Shown here piece by piece: positions 1 through 8,411 of a stretch of DNA of 64,000 nucleotides. The DNA is from Bog-473 sp036268485. Lineage in GTDB: Bacteria; Actinomycetota; Acidimicrobiia; Acidimicrobiales; RAAP-2. A program made the translations under genes and the position numbers. Each line of letters starts with the position of its first letter. Within the stretch, counting starts at the first letter, position 1. The notes under the pieces are model-generated. The model did not search any database, had not been told where the DNA came from, and saw nothing but the letters and a program-made list of their open reading frames with translations. Location: contig DATAUC010000038.1 in NCBI GenBank assembly GCA_036268485.1, positions 62,001 through 126,000 of the forward strand, in the 5' to 3' direction.

Positions 1-1
1 G

Positions 2-133
2 GCGGCGGATCAAGCGCCACCGGTCGGTGGAGCGCAGCCCGCGACTCAGGCCACAGCGTCGTCTGAAGGCGACTGGCCGCACGGCGGAAAACCCGAGAAT
101 CAGGGCCCGAACGAAGTGTTGCCGAGGGCCTGA
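2..133 (+). CDS. Possible C-terminal tail of a gene cut by the left edge
   Basis: The frame beginning at base 2 stays open for 43 codons and ends at a TGA, about 80 bases before the next gene. The peptide is rich in Ala, Pro, Gln and Gly, like a disordered C-terminal tail. No domain is visible, so no function can be given. The next gene could instead begin further upstream, but its homology starts only near base 213, so this stretch is otherwise unexplained. Confidence 0.3.
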   Translation, partial: AADQAPPVGGAQPATQATASSEGDWPHGGKPENQGPNEVLPRA

Positions 134-212
134 CCACGGCGGGGAGCATACCGTGACCTGCACTGACGTAGGATCACCACCGTTCGGCGGACTGAGCCAT
201 GTACGGAGTCTC

Positions 213-668
213 GTGACACACATTGACGGCATCACCATCACGCCACTGCAGCGGATTCCCGACGAGCGTGGTGCCGTCCTGCACATGCTCCGTGACGACA
301 CGCCGGTGTTCGAGCGCTTCGGAGAGATCTATTTCTCCACCGTCTATCCCGGGGCCATAAAGGCATGGCACCTCCATCGCGAGATGACCCTGAACTATGC
401 CGTGCCCATGGGAATGGTCAAGTTGGTCTGCTTCGACGACCGACCTGAATCATCAACTCGCGGCAACCTTATGGAGTTGCATGTGGGTGAGCTGAACTAT
501 GTGCTCGTCACCATCCCTCCGCAGGTCTGGAACGGCTTCAAGGGCGAGGGGACGACGCCGGCACTGGTGGCCAATTGCGCAACGGTGCACCACTCGCCCG
601 ACGAGATTGAGCGGCTCGACCCCTTCAGCAACCACATCGACTACGACTGGGCCCTCAAGCATGGCTGA
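213..668 (+). CDS. RmlC-like cupin sugar-nucleotide epimerase
   Basis: A 151-residue single-domain cupin resembling dTDP-4-dehydrorhamnose 3,5-epimerase, which inverts C3/C5 of a 4-keto-6-deoxy sugar nucleotide in the cytosol. Family signs are the DERGAV segment near residue 13 and the His-rich KAWHLHREMT segment, which holds the general-base histidine in RmlC enzymes. It is shorter than typical RmlC (about 180 residues). I chose GTG at 213 because GGAG lies 5 bases upstream and similarity begins there, although the frame is open to base 27. The stop overlaps the next gene by 8 bases, so the two are probably co-translated. Because the partner is a cytidylyltransferase, the substrate may be a CDP-sugar rather than a dTDP-sugar (inference). 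Confidence 0.75.
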   Translation: MTHIDGITITPLQRIPDERGAVLHMLRDDTPVFERFGEIYFSTVYPGAIKAWHLHREMTLNYAVPMGMVKLVCFDDRPESSTRGNLMELHVGELNYVLVTIPPQVWNGFKGEGTTPALVANCATVHHSPDEIERLDPFSNHIDYDWALKHG

Positions 669-1458
669 ATCGATTCCGACCGTGATTCTGTGCGGGGGAC
701 GGGGCACCCGCATCAGCGAGTACAACCCGACGATCCCCAAGCCACTGGTGCCCATCGGCAATCGGCCGATCCTTTGGCACATCATGAAGACCTACGCCCA
801 CTTCGGCCACAATGACTTCGTCCTGGCTCTGGGATGGCTCGGTGAGGAGATCCGCCGATTCTTCTTGCAGTATGAGGCGCTCACCCGTGACTTCACCATC
901 GAGTTCGGAAAGCACAGCGGCATTGAGTTCCTGCACAGCCAGCCTGACGACGGTTGGCGGGTCACCTGCGTCGACACCGGTATTGAGTCACTGACGGGAA
1001 CCCGAGTGCGGCGGGCGGCGGAGCATCTGAAATCCGGACCGATCATGGTGACGTACGGGGATGGAGTCGGACCCATCGACATAGACGCCCTGCTGGCCTA
1101 TCACCGGGCCAAGGGCAAGCTGGCCACCGTCACTGCGGTGCAACCACCCAGTCGCTTCGGTGAGCTGATCGTCGACAGCGACGGTCTGTGCCGCGAATTC
1201 ACCGAAAAGCCCCAGACCAGCACCGGTGCCATCAACGGCGGTTTCATGGTGTTCGAGCGTGAAGCGCTTGATCGCTACTTCCCCGCCGACGGGGACTACA
1301 TGCTTGAGCGGGAGCCCCTCAACGGGTTGGCGTCAGATGGGCAACTGGCGGCCTTCGAGCATCACGGGTTCTGGCAATGCGTCGACACGCCCCGGGAACG
1401 CACCCTCCTCGACGACCTGTGGGAATCGGGCCAGGCCCCCTGGCAGGTCTGGAAGTAG
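661..1458 (+). CDS. rfbF: Glucose-1-phosphate cytidylyltransferase
   Basis: A 265-residue nucleotidyltransferase that makes CDP-glucose from CTP and glucose-1-phosphate, the entry point to CDP-deoxy sugars. It has the ILCGGRGTRISE nucleotide-binding loop near residue 8, then PKPLVPIGNRPILWHIMK and DFVLALG, which are RfbF-type signatures that separate it from RmlA and GalU. Length matches the family (about 257). ATG at 661 overlaps the preceding TGA, which argues against the longer open frame from 499. No CDP-glucose 4,6-dehydratase of the classical RfbG type is present. The convergent SDR gene next door may supply a later step. Confidence 0.85.
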   Translation: MAESIPTVILCGGRGTRISEYNPTIPKPLVPIGNRPILWHIMKTYAHFGHNDFVLALGWLGEEIRRFFLQYEALTRDFTIEFGKHSGIEFLHSQPDDGWRVTCVDTGIESLTGTRVRRAAEHLKSGPIMVTYGDGVGPIDIDALLAYHRAKGKLATVTAVQPPSRFGELIVDSDGLCREFTEKPQTSTGAINGGFMVFEREALDRYFPADGDYMLEREPLNGLASDGQLAAFEHHGFWQCVDTPRERTLLDDLWESGQAPWQVWK

Positions 1459-1471
1459 GCACATCTCCTCG

Positions 1472-2422
1472 CTACTGCGAGGGCTGGTCCCGGTACCAGG
1501 CAATGGTGCGGGTCAGCCCATCGGTGAGCGACGTCGTCGGGGTCCAACCAAGGAGTTCTCTGGCCTTGGTGGGGTCGCCGAACATGCGCCAGATTTCATT
1601 GGGCCGGTTGTCCAGTGCCCCGAAAAGGCCCTGCACCGGATTTCCCATCAGCTCGAGAACGGTGACCGCCAATTCCCTGATGGACACTTCTTCGCCCCGG
1701 CTGACGTTGATCACTTCACCATCAATGCCGGGTTGGGTGAGTGCCCGCACGAAGACCTCAGCCACGTCTTCGACGAACATGAACTCACGGGTCTGCCGAC
1801 CCTCGGTCATCTTGAGATCACGCCCGCTCAGGGCGGAAATGATGAGCTCGGGGATGATCCGGTCGGGACTCTGGCTCGGGCCGTAGACGTTGAACGGACG
1901 CAGGCAGGTGATGGGCCAGCCGTAGGCCTGATGGAACATTCGGCAGAATTGCTCTGCCGCGTACTTGGACACCGCGTACGGGCTGGCCGGCCGTACCGGT
2001 CCGTCTTCTCGAAATGGGACGGGAGCGTCGCCGTACACGTCGCCACTTCCCACATACACGAAACGCTCGAAGTTTCCGTTAAGAGCCAGGAGAAGATTGA
2101 CCGTCCCCTGAATGTTGGTCTGCACATTCTCGTCAATTCGGGAGAACGACTTCCCGACGTGGGTGAACGCCGCTTGATGGATGACCAGTTCTGGCTGGAC
2201 GTTGGCCACCACATGGGCCAGCGAGGACGCATCTCGCAGGTTGGCCTCCACCAAATCGATGCTGTCCCTCACCTCGGTCAGACGTTTGGGCGACGCAGCC
2301 GACACCGAGGAGCTGACTGCCGTGACCTTCGATCCTTCGGCCACCAACCGTTTGACCACGTACGAGCCCAGAAAGCCGGTGCCTCCCGTGACGAGAACTC
2401 GCCGGCCGGACAGCTTGCTCAC
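1472..2422 (-). CDS. NAD-dependent sugar-nucleotide epimerase/dehydratase (extended SDR)
   Basis: A 316-residue extended short-chain dehydrogenase acting on a nucleotide sugar. The Rossmann loop GGTGFLG is at residues 13-19, the catalytic pair Tyr149/Lys153 sits in YAVSK, and SGDVYG at about 126-131 supplies the active-site Ser/Asp region. LRPFNVYGP near 174 is the usual extended-SDR motif. It could be a UDP-glucose 4-epimerase, a GDP-4-keto-6-deoxymannose reductase or a CDP-hexose enzyme; sequence alone does not settle the sugar. The start is GTG with GAGG about 8 bases upstream. It is convergent with the cytidylyltransferase gene and divergent from the GT4 gene beyond. Confidence 0.8.
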   Translation of the reverse strand: MSKLSGRRVLVTGGTGFLGSYVVKRLVAEGSKVTAVSSSVSAASPKRLTEVRDSIDLVEANLRDASSLAHVVANVQPELVIHQAAFTHVGKSFSRIDENVQTNIQGTVNLLLALNGNFERFVYVGSGDVYGDAPVPFREDGPVRPASPYAVSKYAAEQFCRMFHQAYGWPITCLRPFNVYGPSQSPDRIIPELIISALSGRDLKMTEGRQTREFMFVEDVAEVFVRALTQPGIDGEVINVSRGEEVSIRELAVTVLELMGNPVQGLFGALDNRPNEIWRMFGDPTKARELLGWTPTTSLTDGLTRTIAWYRDQPSQ

Positions 2423-2500
2423 GTGGATGCCTCGCCCTGCACGGAACCTGCTTAGTCCAAATCACACCCAAGACGAGAACAGGGTCTCCAGGGGCGCAGG

Positions 2501-2506
2501 TAACGT
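2501..2506 (+). promoter_or_regulatory. Leaderless-type -10 element TAACGT
   Basis: TAACGT fits the actinobacterial -10 pattern TANNNT and lies 8 bases before the GTG of the GT4 gene at 2515. Transcription would therefore begin at or beside the start codon. No convincing -35 is seen. Confidence 0.5.
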
Positions 2507-2514
2507 ACTGCGCC

Positions 2515-3588
2515 GTGAAGCTCGCCGTGACGCATCCCTACTCATGGCCAGAGGTACGCCGGGGAGCCGAGCGCATCATTGTCGAGACCGCCCGCTGTAT
2601 GGCGGCGCGAGGCCACCAGGTCACCATCCTCACCGCCGGAGACGCGGCGGGAACCACAGTGGAAGACGGCGTGACCACAGTGAAGTTCCGGCGCATCTTC
2701 AAGGATGCCGGAAGGCATGAGCGATGGTTCGGGACGAGGATCGTGCCCCGGCTTTTGCTTGGACGCTTCGATGCCGTGCATTCGATGATGGCCTACGACG
2801 CCCTGGCCGTGGTGCGGACCAGGCGCATCGCCGGCCATCGGGCCGTCTATGAGGAACTGGGCAATCCCTACAAATGGTTCTGGGACACCATTCCCGACGG
2901 CAAGGTCCGGGGGCGCCTGGTGCATGAAGTCGACGTCTACGGCTGCATGTCCAACTACACCCTCGATGTCCTCAAACGCGAGTGGGGTCGCACAGGTGAC
3001 CTCATTCCAGGTGGGGTGCGCCTCAGCGAGTTCGCTCCCGCCGCGTCACGCGAAACTCGGCCCACCATCCTCTTTTCTGGCGCGTTGAGCGAACCCCGCA
3101 AGGGGTTGGGCGTGTTGCTCGACGCGGCTGACCTCCTCATGGATGACCGGCCCGACCTCCAGCTCTGGCTGAGCGGCCCCGGCGATGTCGAGGCCATGCT
3201 GTCCCACGCCACTACCCGGGTCAGGGAGCAGGTCACTCTGCTGCCCATCGGGGACCCGGGCGGCCTTTCCGCTCGCTACGCCACGGCATGGGTATCGGCC
3301 CTGCCCTCCGTGGGGGACTCCTTCGGCATGGTCCTCATTGAGACACTGGCGTCCGGCACGCCGATCGTGGTGGCCGACGACGGCGCACCGCCCCAGCTGG
3401 TCACGCCCGAGACGGGCGCCATCAGCGTGCCCCATGACGCGAAATCGTTGGCCGGTGCGCTCGAGGAGGGCTTTCGTCTAGCCCAGGATCCCGCCACCGC
3501 CGAGAACTGCCGCAATTTCGCCCGCCAGTTCGATTGGGATGAATCGATGGGCCCGCTGCTCGAACGGCTCTACGCCGGGACGCCATGA
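2515..3588 (+). CDS. Glycosyltransferase family 4
   Basis: A 357-residue retaining GT-B transferase, cytosolic or membrane-peripheral, expected to add one sugar of the EPS repeat. The N-terminal acceptor domain begins with the usual Gly/Glu-rich stretch (RRGAERIIVETARCM). The C-terminal donor domain shows LFSGALSEPRKGL near residue 187 and GDSFGMVLIETLASGTPIV near 268-286, the GT4 nucleotide-sugar motif, with Asp in place of the commoner first Glu. Donor and linkage cannot be read from sequence. The start is GTG with a leaderless-type -10 directly upstream. Its TGA overlaps the next ATG (ATGA), so it heads a small GT operon. Confidence 0.85.
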   Translation: MKLAVTHPYSWPEVRRGAERIIVETARCMAARGHQVTILTAGDAAGTTVEDGVTTVKFRRIFKDAGRHERWFGTRIVPRLLLGRFDAVHSMMAYDALAVVRTRRIAGHRAVYEELGNPYKWFWDTIPDGKVRGRLVHEVDVYGCMSNYTLDVLKREWGRTGDLIPGGVRLSEFAPAASRETRPTILFSGALSEPRKGLGVLLDAADLLMDDRPDLQLWLSGPGDVEAMLSHATTRVREQVTLLPIGDPGGLSARYATAWVSALPSVGDSFGMVLIETLASGTPIVVADDGAPPQLVTPETGAISVPHDAKSLAGALEEGFRLAQDPATAENCRNFARQFDWDESMGPLLERLYAGTP

Positions 3589-4538
3589 ATCCCGAGATCG
3601 CCGTGGTGGTGCCTACCTTCCAACGATCCGAGAAGCTGCTGCCACTCCTGACGTCGCTCGGCCGCCAATCTCTTTCCACGGGGCGTTTCGAAGTGATCGT
3701 GGTGGACGACTGTTCTCGGGACGACACCTTCGAACTGGCGCGGGAAGAAGTGACCTCACTCCCTTATGCATTGACCGTCCTCCAGACACCGGTCAACAGC
3801 GGTCCGGCCGTCGCTCGGAACATCGGGTGGCAGAGTTCGACGGCGCCACTCATCGCGTTCCTCGACGACGACTGCATCCCCTCGCGCCGCTGGCTGCAGG
3901 CGGGATTGGAAGCGTTCCAGGAGCAGCCCCAGACCGGCGTCATCCAAGGCCGCACGCACATACCCGAAGGGTCCAGCGTGGATCGGCTGACGGACTGGTT
4001 CGTGTGGCGCCAGATAGATGGACCGACCCCGTACTTCGAAGGGGCCAATATTTTCTACCGCCGCGCTTCTCTTGAGGTCACGGGTGGGTTTGACGAAGAG
4101 ATCGGCTACCACGGAGAGGATTGCGCCGCCGGCTGGCGTGTCCTGGAGGCCGGATTCCGGCAGGGCTACTGCGCCGAAGCCAGCGTCGAGCACCCTATTG
4201 AGCAGCGTGGGTTCGCCTGGCACATCGCCATGGGCCTGCTGGAGTCGCGCATCGTGCACTGCGCGGCCAAGCATCCCGGCTTCCGGCAGTCCGCCTTTTG
4301 GCGGCCCTGGGCCTACCGGCGCGAGGATCCGGCATTGCTGGCGGCCTTGTTCGGCCTCCTCGTGGGGCTCCGGTTCCGACCTGCACTGCTCCTGGCGCTG
4401 CCCTATCTGTGGTGGCGTCGGCCGTCAGTGCGCAACCTGAACTTCTTCCGCCTCTGCCTGCAGGTACCCGCCGTCGACGCCGTGCGGGTAGCGGCCCATC
4501 TGCGGGCGTCGCTGCAGTTCCACGTCCTCGTCCTTTAG
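3585..4538 (+). CDS. Glycosyltransferase family 2, paralogue A
   Basis: A 317-residue inverting GT-A transferase. VVVPTF opens the fold, VVDDCSRDD is the nucleotide-binding segment, and the triple Asp (94-96) in AFLDDDC is the metal-binding DXD. GFDE..GYHGED near residue 165 is the acceptor/base region. After about residue 245 comes a hydrophobic pair of helices ending in LWWRR, which probably holds it to the membrane. It is clearly paralogous to the GT2 genes at 4563 and 8412, sharing the helix pair and the short C-terminus ending in LVL/LVV. The ATGA overlap with the preceding GT4 implies translational coupling. Confidence 0.85.
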   Translation: MNPEIAVVVPTFQRSEKLLPLLTSLGRQSLSTGRFEVIVVDDCSRDDTFELAREEVTSLPYALTVLQTPVNSGPAVARNIGWQSSTAPLIAFLDDDCIPSRRWLQAGLEAFQEQPQTGVIQGRTHIPEGSSVDRLTDWFVWRQIDGPTPYFEGANIFYRRASLEVTGGFDEEIGYHGEDCAAGWRVLEAGFRQGYCAEASVEHPIEQRGFAWHIAMGLLESRIVHCAAKHPGFRQSAFWRPWAYRREDPALLAALFGLLVGLRFRPALLLALPYLWWRRPSVRNLNFFRLCLQVPAVDAVRVAAHLRASLQFHVLVL

Positions 4539-4548
4539 GGGGCACTGG

Positions 4549-4554
4549 TACCGT
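4549..4554 (+). promoter_or_regulatory. Leaderless-type -10 element TACCGT
   Basis: TACCGT lies 8 bases before the GTG at 4563, just after the stop of the preceding GT2. The next GT2 may thus have its own start site inside the cluster. Confidence 0.45.
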
Positions 4555-4562
4555 GACTCGTC

Positions 4563-5615
4563 GTGAGCCGGGTCATCGCCAGCCCAGAGACGACAGTCGC
4601 CTACTCCCCCACCTGGAATGGCGGCCCCACGCCGCGCATTGCCGCCGTGGTGTCCACCTTCGGACGGCCTGAGTTCCTCGAAGCGCTGGTCGACTCGCTT
4701 TCTGCACAGTCGCTGCCGCATGACCAGTACGAGGTGGTCATCGTTGACAACGGATCCCTCGATACGACGTGGCCGCTCCTCCAACAACTGGCGGAACGTT
4801 CGCCCGCCCGCATGGCCGTAACCACATTGCCGGAGAACCGCGGGCCGGGCGGCGGACGCAACCACGGCTTCACCATCGTCCGGGCCCCGATGGCCGCCAT
4901 CACCGATGACGACTGCCTCCCCACGTCGGGCTGGCTGGCCGCCATGCTCGCCGCACTCGAGTCCGGCAATGACGTGGTGCAGGGTCAGGTCCAGGCCAAC
5001 CCCATCGAACGGGACGGCGGTGGACCGTGGGATCACACCAAGTGGATCACCACCCCCACACCCTTCTTCGAGACCTGCAATGTGGCGTATCGGGTCTCGG
5101 CCTTCCGTGATGTGGGTGGATTCGACGAGACCGACGCCTTGACGGCCCAAGTGTCGGGCCGGGCCTTTGGCGAAGATGCGCTTCTGGCCTGGCGGGTCCA
5201 TGAGGCCGGGGGCCACACGACGTTCGCCGAGGAGTCGCTCGTCTACCACCGCATCGTCCCTGCCACATTCGGCGATTGGCTCAATGGACAACGCAATCTG
5301 GTCGGCTTCCCCGGCCTGGGCAACCGGAGTCCACTCGTCGCTTCGTGGTTCTGGCACCGTCATTTTCTTTCCAAGGAGAGTGCCCTGTTCGACGTGGCCA
5401 TCGTTGCCGTCGTGGCCGCGCTCGTCCTGCGACGTCCATGGCTGGCTCTGGGTCTTCTGCCCTGGGTGCGTCACCGCTGGTCCGATGCGCTCTACCGGGC
5501 CCGGGGCGAACAATCACTGGCTCTGTTTCGACTGGCGCAATTGGCGCTGTCGGACGGGGTGTCGCTGGCCTCGCTGCTTGAAGGCAGCGTCCGTCACAAG
5601 CGCCTTGTGCTCTAA
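4563..5615 (+). CDS. Glycosyltransferase family 2, paralogue B
   Basis: A 350-residue GT-A transferase. It has VVSTFGRPEF at about 30, VDNGSLDTTW near 61 and the DDDC metal site at 115-118. GFDETD and FGEDALLAWR follow, the latter matching the ED acceptor-side motif. A hydrophobic segment after residue 280 probably anchors it. It ends in KRLVL, like the shorter relatives at 3585 and 8412. The GTG start is preferred because it is preceded by a leaderless-type promoter. Its stop is interleaved with the stop of the convergent GT2 gene (the two ends overlap by 4 bases), leaving no room for a terminator between them. Confidence 0.83.
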   Translation: MSRVIASPETTVAYSPTWNGGPTPRIAAVVSTFGRPEFLEALVDSLSAQSLPHDQYEVVIVDNGSLDTTWPLLQQLAERSPARMAVTTLPENRGPGGGRNHGFTIVRAPMAAITDDDCLPTSGWLAAMLAALESGNDVVQGQVQANPIERDGGGPWDHTKWITTPTPFFETCNVAYRVSAFRDVGGFDETDALTAQVSGRAFGEDALLAWRVHEAGGHTTFAEESLVYHRIVPATFGDWLNGQRNLVGFPGLGNRSPLVASWFWHRHFLSKESALFDVAIVAVVAALVLRRPWLALGLLPWVRHRWSDALYRARGEQSLALFRLAQLALSDGVSLASLLEGSVRHKRLVL

Positions 5616-6598
5616 GTATCCGCGTTGAAGGCCGTCTCGGGCTCATGCATCGCTGTCACATGGTGGGGCAGGATCTGAGCCAGGTCGTTGATGCGGGAGG
5701 CATTGACGGCGCCGGCCCGCTTCCCCAATACCCGGCGCCGCAACCGGGAGAGGTTGAGCAGGAGTGACACGCCCACCGTATTCACGGTGGCATAGCGACG
5801 GAGCGCCCCCACGCCACGACGGAAGCGGACCCAGTCGTACGTGGCCTCCCACCAGCGCGCCGTGCGAGTGGCGCCCCATGCCTGTGCACCCGCCGCATTA
5901 CCGACGTGCATCACCCGCGCCTCGGCCTCGAGCCGGCAGCGCCATCCCTTTTCACGGAGCCGCCAGCACAGATCCATATCTTCGACGTACATGAACCAAC
6001 GCTCGCAGTACGGCAACTCGCCCGAGAGCGCGTCAACCCTGATCACGTGGACAGCTCCAATGGCCCAATCGATGTCACAACTCTTGATGTGCGGCACCCG
6101 CCCTTCGAGCCACCACTTCTCCGCCAGACGCCCCCGCTGGAATCGCAGTGGCACGGCGCAGATGATGACGGTGATCAATGGGGAAGGGAATCGGTAGACC
6201 GAATGTTGGAGGCTTCCGTTGGGGTTGACCAGGCGGGGCACGACCAGTCCGACGGTTGGCTCCGCCCACATGCGGGTGACCAGTAGCGCCAGAGAGCCCG
6301 GCGTCGGCACCGTGTCCGGATTCAAAGCAATGAACACTTCGGGCTTCTGGGTGTCGCCCCGGGCCTGGTAAAGGAGTGCCTGGTTCATGGCCCGGGCGTA
6401 CCCGATGTTCTCCTTGTTGGCGATCACCGTGATTCCAGCGTGCTGTTGAGCCACCTGCACGCTGCGGTCATGCGAAGCGTTGTCCACCACCACCACGTCG
6501 AAGGCCAGGCCCTCGGCCGACGCCGCGATGGCCGTGAGGCAGCGGTCGAGCAGGTCCGCCGTATTCCAGGAGACGATGCCGATGCGGACCCGCCTCAT
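5612..6598 (-). CDS. Glycosyltransferase family 2, WbbL-type (rhamnosyltransferase-like)
   Basis: A 328-residue GT2 of the WbbL/rhamnosyltransferase type. IGIVSWNTADLLDRCL starts the fold, VVDNASHD is the nucleotide loop, and ALNPDT replaces the canonical DXD, as is usual for this subgroup. YVEDMDLCWRLREKGW is the acceptor-side ED motif. A rhamnose or related deoxy-sugar donor is likely from family knowledge but not proven. The start ATG overlaps the TGA of the upstream GT4 gene (ATGA), so both are one transcript running leftwards. Confidence 0.8.
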   Translation of the reverse strand: MRRVRIGIVSWNTADLLDRCLTAIAASAEGLAFDVVVVDNASHDRSVQVAQQHAGITVIANKENIGYARAMNQALLYQARGDTQKPEVFIALNPDTVPTPGSLALLVTRMWAEPTVGLVVPRLVNPNGSLQHSVYRFPSPLITVIICAVPLRFQRGRLAEKWWLEGRVPHIKSCDIDWAIGAVHVIRVDALSGELPYCERWFMYVEDMDLCWRLREKGWRCRLEAEARVMHVGNAAGAQAWGATRTARWWEATYDWVRFRRGVGALRRYATVNTVGVSLLLNLSRLRRRVLGKRAGAVNASRINDLAQILPHHVTAMHEPETAFNADT

Positions 6599-8325
6599 TG
6601 CGCCCGCGCCGTGATCCGGATGCCCTTGCTCAACGAGCGCAGAGGACCGATCAGTACACGAGTGCAGGCACGGCCAGCCGCCGTCGCCGTCCAGCCAATC
6701 GGGCCACGAGTCTCAATGCGGAACGATGGCGCCAACAGAGCGTCCACCTCAGACCATGTACTTCCCTTTGGCGATGGCGAGGACCGGCCGCGCCATCGAT
6801 CACCGGCCTGCGCCTTCAGGCGCCCGACGTCGTATCGATTGGGGAGGTCCGCCGTGAGCGTGCCCCCCATTTTGCTCACTCGGCGGATCTCGCGGATGTG
6901 GGCGGGGTCGTCCAGCAGTCCCCCTATGCCATCGCTCATGTGCACTTCGGCAAATTCGCCATCCGGAAACGGCAGCTGGGCCAGGTCCTCGATGACCACG
7001 GCACCGCCTGGTGCCTCGATGGGTTGACCTGGCCCAATGGTCAATACGGCATGTGGAATCTCGGAAGTCACCTGCGCGGTCAGTTGGACATCATCCGCAC
7101 TGGTGCTGTCGGCTTGGGCCACCCGACCTTGCGCCGCCGCCAGATGGCATTTTTCATAGGCATCCACGGTAGATGCGATGTCGAAGTGTTCGGCCGTCTG
7201 CCTTCCGTGTTGGCGCAAGGAACGGCGCAGCTCCGTGTCGTTGGCCAGTCGCATGATGACCCGGGCCAGTACGCCGTCATCGCCGGGAGGAAAGAGGAGG
7301 CAGTTCTGGCCGTCGCGCAGGTACTCGCCCGAGCCTCCGGTTCCGGTAGCCACTACAGGCGTTCCGGTGGCCATGGCTTCCAACGGGACGAGACCAAACG
7401 GTTCGGGCCATTCGCTCGGGAAGAGAAGGCAGTCATGGGTGGCGTAGGCGTGGGGAAGCGCCGTGCGCGGTATGGCTTCAAAATGGATCCGACTGGTCAC
7501 TCCCAATTCCGCCGCCAGCCGTTCGAGCCTGGCCTGCTCCGTCGCTTCACCGCGCCCCAGAAACGAGACGGTCGTCTCGGGCAGTTGGGCCAGGGCCCGC
7601 AGCACGGTGTCGGTGCCCTTTCGCTGATCCAGCCGACCCGTGTAGAGAAGCTTCCCGTTCCATGCATCAGCTTGGTGAGAGGGCGGGAACAGGGAGCGAT
7701 CAATGCCCGGGTAGACCACCGTCTGGTGCGGGAAGTTCCAGGGTGACGCCGTCCGTGACGCTCGCCGGGTGAAATCGGAGAGAAAGCAGAAGAACCCGGT
7801 CGCCCCCAGGTCAATCGGGACCGTTGGCACACCGAGACGGCGCTCCATCAGCCGGCCCATGCCTCTGGTCACCGGGTTGTTCTGCCAGCGACGGCTCCAC
7901 GGGTCGAGCGCCACGCCGTATATGAGCCACTCGTCGCAGATGGCATAGACAAGGGGAATCTGGCGGCGGCTCAGCGTGCTGAGCAGGCTGAGCGAGAGAG
8001 CGCCCATGGCCCAGACCGAGATGACATCGGGGTTGAACCGATCCAGCGCCGCCGCCAGTGTCTGTTGATTCGAGCGTTCCATGGCCAGCTGCTCGCTGAA
8101 TGTCGGCGTCCAGGGCGCCCCGTCACGCCAGTACATGGCCAGCTCCCGATGGACCGGAAAGGGCGAGGTCTCATCCGTGACGTCGGGGAGCAGCTGATTG
8201 CTGCACAGCACCTCAATGTCGTGGCCGCGCTGCCCCAGCCGGGTCATGACGTCCGCACAGAGAACTTCGTATCCCCCGAAATGATGCGGCGGATACCAGT
8301 TGGTCAATGTCAGGATCCGGGCCAT
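6595..8325 (-). CDS. Glycosyltransferase family 4 fused to a degenerate methyltransferase-like domain
   Basis: A 576-residue two-part protein. Residues 1-400 form a complete GT4: WYPPHHFGGYE at 10-20, LLYTGRLDQRKGTD near 227-239, and EPFGLVPLEAMATGTPVV at 308-325 for the donor nucleotide-sugar. Residues about 415-545 resemble the back half of a class I methyltransferase: LPFPDGEFAEVHMSDGIGG, then an IREIRRVSKMGGTL segment like the post-motif region of UbiE-type enzymes. The Gly-rich SAM loop is poor (only TIGPGQP at 429-435), so the domain may bind SAM weakly or be structural. It heads the leftward pair with the GT2 at 5612. The first half is secure; the fusion partner's role is unknown. Confidence 0.8.
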   Translation of the reverse strand: MARILTLTNWYPPHHFGGYEVLCADVMTRLGQRGHDIEVLCSNQLLPDVTDETSPFPVHRELAMYWRDGAPWTPTFSEQLAMERSNQQTLAAALDRFNPDVISVWAMGALSLSLLSTLSRRQIPLVYAICDEWLIYGVALDPWSRRWQNNPVTRGMGRLMERRLGVPTVPIDLGATGFFCFLSDFTRRASRTASPWNFPHQTVVYPGIDRSLFPPSHQADAWNGKLLYTGRLDQRKGTDTVLRALAQLPETTVSFLGRGEATEQARLERLAAELGVTSRIHFEAIPRTALPHAYATHDCLLFPSEWPEPFGLVPLEAMATGTPVVATGTGGSGEYLRDGQNCLLFPPGDDGVLARVIMRLANDTELRRSLRQHGRQTAEHFDIASTVDAYEKCHLAAAQGRVAQADSTSADDVQLTAQVTSEIPHAVLTIGPGQPIEAPGGAVVIEDLAQLPFPDGEFAEVHMSDGIGGLLDDPAHIREIRRVSKMGGTLTADLPNRYDVGRLKAQAGDRWRGRSSPSPKGSTWSEVDALLAPSFRIETRGPIGWTATAAGRACTRVLIGPLRSLSKGIRITARAQ

Positions 8326-8411
8326 GTGTGCGTGGGTCTATCCGAAGGTGGGGCACGGCTACGCTACACGCCCGTGCCCGCGACTTTCCCCTGCCCAGGG
8401 CCTACGGACCG

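Noticed and set aside
27..212. Upstream extension of the cupin epimerase to base 27
   Set aside because: The extra 62 residues are Arg-rich and unlike the family; GTG 213 has a good Shine-Dalgarno and begins at the conserved domain.
1226..2455. 409-codon plus-strand frame antisense to the SDR epimerase
   Set aside because: The minus-strand protein has a full SDR motif set; this frame has none.
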